Source: Stercorarius parasiticus
Taxonomy: Eukaryota; Chordata; Aves; Charadriiformes; Stercorariidae
Length of the DNA stretch: 64,000 nt
Reading direction: 5' to 3'
Assembly (NCBI GenBank): GCA_013396915.1
Contig: VWZL01000430.1
Location: forward strand, 1,129,309-1,193,308
Shown: piece after piece, positions 59,056 through 64,000 of the stretch
Layout of the letters: the number at the start of each line of letters is the position of its first letter
How positions within the stretch are numbered: position 1 is the stretch's first letter
The notes under the pieces: model-generated
Told to the model about the DNA's origin: nothing
Database searches by the model: none
Seen by the model: the letters and a program-made list of their open reading frames with translations, nothing else
Position numbers and translations under genes: made by a program

Positions 59056-61613
59056 TAAGAACTAATTCAACCCCCCAAAAAAAGTACAGAAGCCTGTGGA
59101 CAAGGGGTCTATGGAGTTTGCATGGGGGCAGGAGCCTCTCTATCTCTTTCCCCACCACTAAGCCCCTGCCCCGCAGCCAGTCCTAGGGGTGCCCCAGGGA
59201 TTGCCAGGAGCTCCGAAAGGGGCTGCATGACAATCCCCCTGGGTGAGAGGCTGCACTGAGGAACCGTACCCAGCTGGGTCATTTTGAGTTGAAGGGGGCA
59301 CAATCTTGTAAGGGAAAATAAGGATCACCAAGCAAACCTGAGCCTATTTCATTACCAACCTCTCAATTTTCAGTAGAGGTGTTTGGCTTGTGTTTCTTTC
59401 CTCCTATCCTAGAAGAGGACGGTAGTTCTCTGCTACAGCAGACGGTATCTGCAGAGAGTATTCACACATTTGCTTGGGTTTCCCATTGCATCATCTGGCC
59501 TCATTTTAGGTTATATATCTCTAAGCTTGTCTGTACACCCAGAATGAACACATATTAACTATGACTGATTAAAGAAGAACACCTGCAAATATTTGGATTA
59601 TTACTTCTAGCTAGTTCTGTGATCCAAAATTACCATCCAATACCAAATGATAGGTGAATCCCAAAAGATTCAAGTTTCAGGTTAGAATACTCGTTGATAT
59701 TCAGGAGAGTTTTTTCCTGTCAACTTTCTACTGAGCTCACAACCTAGTACTTTTCAGATCAGACACATTTTTTCCCAATTAAGTAAGCAACTGGCATAAA
59801 AAAAAATACAATCTGCCATTGTGCTCTAAAGAATACCAAAGCCCAGAAAGGACGGCCATAAAAGCTCATGAGTGAGTAGTCTTGTTCTCATGTTTTTGTT
59901 TCAGTCACTAAACAGCAATATCTTGCACCTCAGCATCTATCACCCAGAGTGACACTCAGGGACACAGGCATTATCTCTCTGTCGGTCTCCATGAGGCTGC
60001 TGCCAGCAGAGTCCCGCAGCATTGATTCCTCGTCTCCGCTGTCTCACCACTGACTGCGGTGCTTCTCAGGGCAAGTTATGGGGCTCTTTAGCACTCCCAG
60101 TTGCATTAGAGGTTTCAATGATCTCAACTGTCGGGAGTAAAGGGATGAGAGGAACCAGCTTCTTCAGAAGAAATTATTTGTCTAGATATGACACTACAGT
60201 GAAATTTGAAGTTTGATGTATCATATCATGATTCAATTTTGGTTCTAGCCTGAATCCTATTACACAAGAGATATATGAGTAGCTAAGCAGTAGGATGGGC
60301 TTTGCTTATTGTTGGTGGTTTTTTTCCCCCCTCCCTTTATTTAAATCATTCCTTGTCCTCGTCAAACAGAGAACATTATCTAATTCTTTTCCAGCATGTA
60401 CAGGACTGTGTGTTATCCTTCTACAAGGATCCATATTAAACCAACCACAGACAATAACCTCATACCATTCAGTACAGGAAGCATCGTAATCTGCCATGCA
60501 TTAAAGGTCTAAAAAAACCCTGCCTAATGTTAGAAGAGTCTCAAGCTGTTAAGCTACTACTTAACTACGGTAATTCACCATGAAGTCTCTCCCATGGCAC
60601 AGCTAGAGAGTTGTTTTCACTTTCCAATAACGAACACGTGACTTAGGCATTTAATGAGTTCCCGAAATAACTGAACCAAAAGACAAAATCCAAGAGGTTT
60701 TACTGCCCAGGGAGAAAAAAAATCATAATTAAAATAGTGAATGGGCAGAAGAATAAAACGAAGGCTGGGGGTGATTATAAAATCATTTAGCTGGAATAGC
60801 GAGTGTATTGCTTTCCTGTCCCAAAGGGGGTTTAAGCATGACAGAAGGCAGCCGGCCTTGCAGTGCCTACCTGGGGCTCTACATCCCTCTCCCTCCTTAT
60901 GTCCTGTATCGTCAGGAACACTGGTCCCTCATCTTGCATTCAACAGAGTGATGATTAAAAAGAAGTACCAACAAAATCACTCACTTTGGTAGCACTTTCC
61001 CCTGGGAACATCAAAACACACTGCAGAGGCTAATGATACCTGGTTGCGTTATCACAGAATCATCTGTTCAAAACCATGCAAGCAGAGGGATGGAGAGAGT
61101 AAGCCATTCAGAGAGTCGTATTTCAAGTTAGCAGGAAAAGAGTCTACAGGTTCTGTCTATGAACTCTCTGCTATACGCACTGGGCGGGATAGCCCATGGC
61201 CCCAGTGTCTCAGTTGGATCTGGAGCCACCATTGAACCCAAAGACCCATCGCCAAGGTAGATCCAGTTGTAAAATTTCTGAAAAAAACCTGGCCTTTAAA
61301 TAGTTTGTTTTGGTTTTTTAAGTCCCAGCAGGGGAGTGTGTTCATCTTTTGTTGCTGCACTGGAGCAAGAGCCAGCCCACGGACCTGCAAGTTGTGCAGC
61401 GTTTAACTTTTCCATCCTCCTGCACAGTTCAGCCTCGCGGCTTCTGCTGTGCACCACTGCTGAGAAACAGCTTCCCAAGCAGCAAAACCCAAGGGCAGAA
61501 ACTTTGTTTAGAGAAAAAGAGAGACCCGGCCACTACCACAACTACTCTGTGGGTATAGATGCCAATTCTGCTCTGCTTCAGAGGTAAACATATTTCTGAC
61601 ACATCAGGAAAGA
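59056..61613. other. Non-coding stretch, no gene seen
   Basis: Single-copy sequence without a recognised exon, repeat or RNA gene. Confidence 0.55.
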
Positions 61614-61866
61614 TAGAATCATAGAATCATCTAGGTTGGAAGGGATCTTTAAGGTCGTCGAGTCCAACTGTCAACCTAACACTGAAAAAGCCACCACTAA
61701 ACCATGTCCCTCAGCACCACGTCTACCCCCCAGGGATGGTGACTCCACCACTTCCCAGGGCAGCTTGTTCCAGTGCTTGGTAACACTTTATGTGAAGAAA
61801 TTGCTCCTAATATCCATCCTAAACCTCCCCTGGCACAACCTGGGGCCTAGGCTTCTCTTGTGCTAG
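61614..61866 (-). mobile_element. CR1 LINE 3' end of a different subfamily
   Basis: The tail ATAGAATCATAGAATCATC at the left gives minus orientation. The 3' UTR reads GAGTCCAACTGTCAACC and CCACCACTAAACCATGTCCC, wording that separates this copy from the CCCTGGGCAGGGA group and from the ATTCTGTG group. The coding end includes CCACTTCCCAGGGCAGC. A roughly 20-bp segment around ACGTCTACC/CCCAGGGATGG appears deleted compared with the usual form. Right boundary approximate. Confidence 0.92.
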
Positions 61867-63974
61867 GTTTCCTTACTCACCACTTTTGGAAAACCAGAAG
61901 ACAGTGCACTTCTTCACACCTTGCACTTTTACATTTGCCCAGAGTGGAGATGTGCTGCCAGCTCAGGGTTGCAATATCTCAGGAGGACGAACACTGGCAG
62001 TGGTCAGATCCTGGTCTCACGGAGACATGGATGTATCCACGTGCAACCATGAGAAAGGACGGTCAGAGACTTCGAGCTCCCCTGGTAACCCCAAAGCCAG
62101 AAACAGTTTGGAGACAGGGACAGCCCAAGCTGCAGGTCTAAATTAGATCCTAAGGATGGTTCCTGGCTCGTGCCTTCTTCTGAACTCAGCCCAGGCTTGG
62201 TCTGCAGGAGTCACCTTGTCTGGACCAAAACCTTGCGAGGGACAAATAAGAGGCACAGATGCTCGGATGCCCATGGCAGGTCCAGAACCCAGCACTGGTA
62301 CCAGCACAGGCACTGGCCCCTCATTTGTATCCCACTGAAGGATTATGAGGTTGGCATCTGCCCTAAGCTAGCTCACCTCGGGTGATAAACGCCTTTCCAA
62401 GGCAGCCTCTGCTGTACAACAAAGGCAACAGTCCCCACCCTGACAGCAGAATCCATCCATGTTTAAGTTCCTTATTTAAATACTTCTACACATTTAATTC
62501 ATTGCATTGTTTTCTGAACAGTAGAAAATAAGAGCAAAGAAAACTCGTGAATTTTTAGATTAAAACCTGCAATAAGATTTCGTTTCAAATCGAGTTTGGA
62601 GAAAGAAAATTACATTTTGGCCAAAGGCCAAGTTGTGAATTTCTAATTAACTTAATCAAACTTTTTCATAGTCTAACCCTTGATAATTTATATAACCAAT
62701 TTCACTGAAAAGACAGTTAGAGTGAGCCCTGTCCCAAATCATACAGAAATAACTAGCAAGTTCAAAGGTTTTGTTCTCATTAACCCTAGAGAAAATGAGT
62801 TCAGCAATGAGCTGAATGGTCGTAGCAGGTAGTACCTCAAAAAACGTATATTAAAAGGTTGAGTAAACACTGGCTTGGTAGATTTTACCAGACAGAGGTA
62901 GGCAGGCAATGCTGATCGTTCACATTAAAAAACCCATGCATTTTACATCAATACCAAGAAGTAAGCAACATACAGGAGAATTCAAACGTGTAAGAATTTA
63001 TATCTTTTTATTAGAACAACTAAACTGACCAGAACTGAAATAAATGGACCAACATGGCTAAAATCTTACCCTTTTTTATCAGTCTTACCAGCTGGTCCAC
63101 TGAAAGATATGGCCAGTCTTTATGAATTCCTTTAATACCTTTAGACTAGCACGGCAATAACAAAACACCTTGTCATTAATATATACAAGGAATACCACAT
63201 TTAAGCTTTCAGAAAGCCTGTTATTACCAACTTTATAAGGGAATAACTGTTTTCTTTCCAGCTAAGCAGTTGGGCTGCCTGTAGAAGCAGTCACTGGGAA
63301 GAAATTAATGAAAACATCCATTGCAGAAACAATTAAGTTAGAGTTAAATAACTCAAGACCATCACACTCAGGGGAAATAGCATATGCCGGCCTGACTCAG
63401 TCCCAGAGGGTTGGAGTTGGGTAAATTGTCTGCCCTGTCCTGGAGAGGTCACCCCCCTGCTCGTTCTGCTCCCCCTCAGCGACCCTCTCTGGCAGGTTTT
63501 GTGGCAGATTTTGCTCTGCCAGCCAAAACCTGTGTCCAAACTGGTTATTGTTTTACTACAGAATATTCTACTTCCTTTTTTGTTTTCTTTTTACTTCCCC
63601 CCCCCCTCCTTTTCTTCATCAAGTGGGTATTCCTTAACTATCGCCTTGCATAATGAGCCTTGCCCAGGAGCGCAGCTCACTTCCAGGCTGCAAAACTCCC
63701 AAGTCCTGAACGACGTGATGGAGAGAAGCTCAGCACCCGCAAGGGGCCTGGTGTGCACAGCAGCGCGAGCAGGAAATTAGAAATTAGGGCTAACACACGT
63801 GCAGAAGTGAATCTGGCTTGTTTGGCTGACAGCTGCAGAGTGAGACACACCTACGAATCAGGGCTGTTCTGGTGACACTTAGCAGCTACTAATTAAGCTT
63901 TAGTTCTGCTTATGAACCAGAGCATGATTTACAACATTAGCTACACATACGCTTATGCACATACAAGTTTTGCT
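61867..63974. other. Non-coding stretch, no gene seen
   Basis: AT-leaning, repeat-free sequence at 62460-62710 holds a perfect NFI-type palindrome (listed). A C run lies at about 63597-63606. No gene recognised. Confidence 0.5.
62617..62631. promoter_or_regulatory. NFI-type full palindromic site
   Basis: TTGGCCAAAGGCCAA is a perfect TTGGC-N5-GCCAA, the consensus full site of nuclear factor I dimers. It sits in AT-rich single-copy DNA near AATTAACTTAATCAAAC. The motif match is certain; use in vivo is not shown. Confidence 0.45.
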
Positions 63975-64000
63975 ACATAGAATCATAGAATTTCCTAGGT
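63975..64000 (-). mobile_element. CR1 LINE tail, cut by the window edge
   Basis: CATAGAATCATAGAATTTCC is the tail and first bases of a CR1 3' end reading on the minus strand; the rest lies beyond the window. The ending CTAGGT is closer to the copy at 61614 than to the other copies. Confidence 0.85.

Noticed and set aside
61050..61068. ATCACAGAATCATC as a possible CR1 tail
   Set aside because: The flanking sequence on neither side continues into CR1 3' UTR wording.

Overview
The window is vertebrate nuclear DNA, almost certainly from a bird. Twelve fragments of CR1, the main avian LINE, are recognisable by the CR1 3' tail (repeats of ATTCTATG or ATTCTGTG) and by C-terminal reverse-transcriptase reading frames. 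There is also one complete solo LTR of the avian ERVL type. I find no intact protein-coding gene, no rRNA or tRNA gene, no CRISPR array and nothing bacterial. The longer open frames are chance frames, antisense of CR1, or frames running through homopolymers or the N gap. The species cannot be named from this sequence.

Layout. 1-21 kb: five plus-strand or edge CR1 pieces, including the longest copy (9810-10425); a convergent pair of degraded C2H2 zinc-finger fragments (2605-2925); AT-rich tracts around the CR1 at 6.5 kb; a 22-bp x 3 minisatellite (9192-9257); and two short CpG clusters at 17.4 and 19.4 kb, each followed by an ATGCAAAT octamer. 21-33 kb: few repeats, with an ERVL solo LTR carrying a 5-bp target-site duplication (25159-25818) and a very old LINE reverse-transcriptase remnant (28885-29065). 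33-51 kb: three minus-strand CR1 copies in otherwise single-copy DNA, with a CpG/octamer patch at 34.0 kb. 51.5-54.6 kb: a CpG-rich domain interrupted by a 516-bp assembly gap, the best candidate here for a promoter or first exon. 54.6-64 kb: CR1 copies at 56.6, 58.7, 61.6 and 64.0 kb, and a perfect NFI-type palindrome at 62.6 kb.

No genes act together here. The window reads as intergenic or intronic sequence. The CpG clusters and POU-octamer sites suggest, without proof, the regulatory surroundings of a developmental gene. CR1 fragments total roughly 3.5 kb, about 5% of the window; all whose ends I can see are truncated. Two of the three isolated single N bases sit exactly at abnormal breaks in CR1 copies, so local structure there is uncertain. 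The clearest findings are the dated-looking mobile fossils (solo LTR, inverted zinc-finger remnant, ancient reverse transcriptase) and the gap-interrupted CpG domain. I did not find a new biological system.
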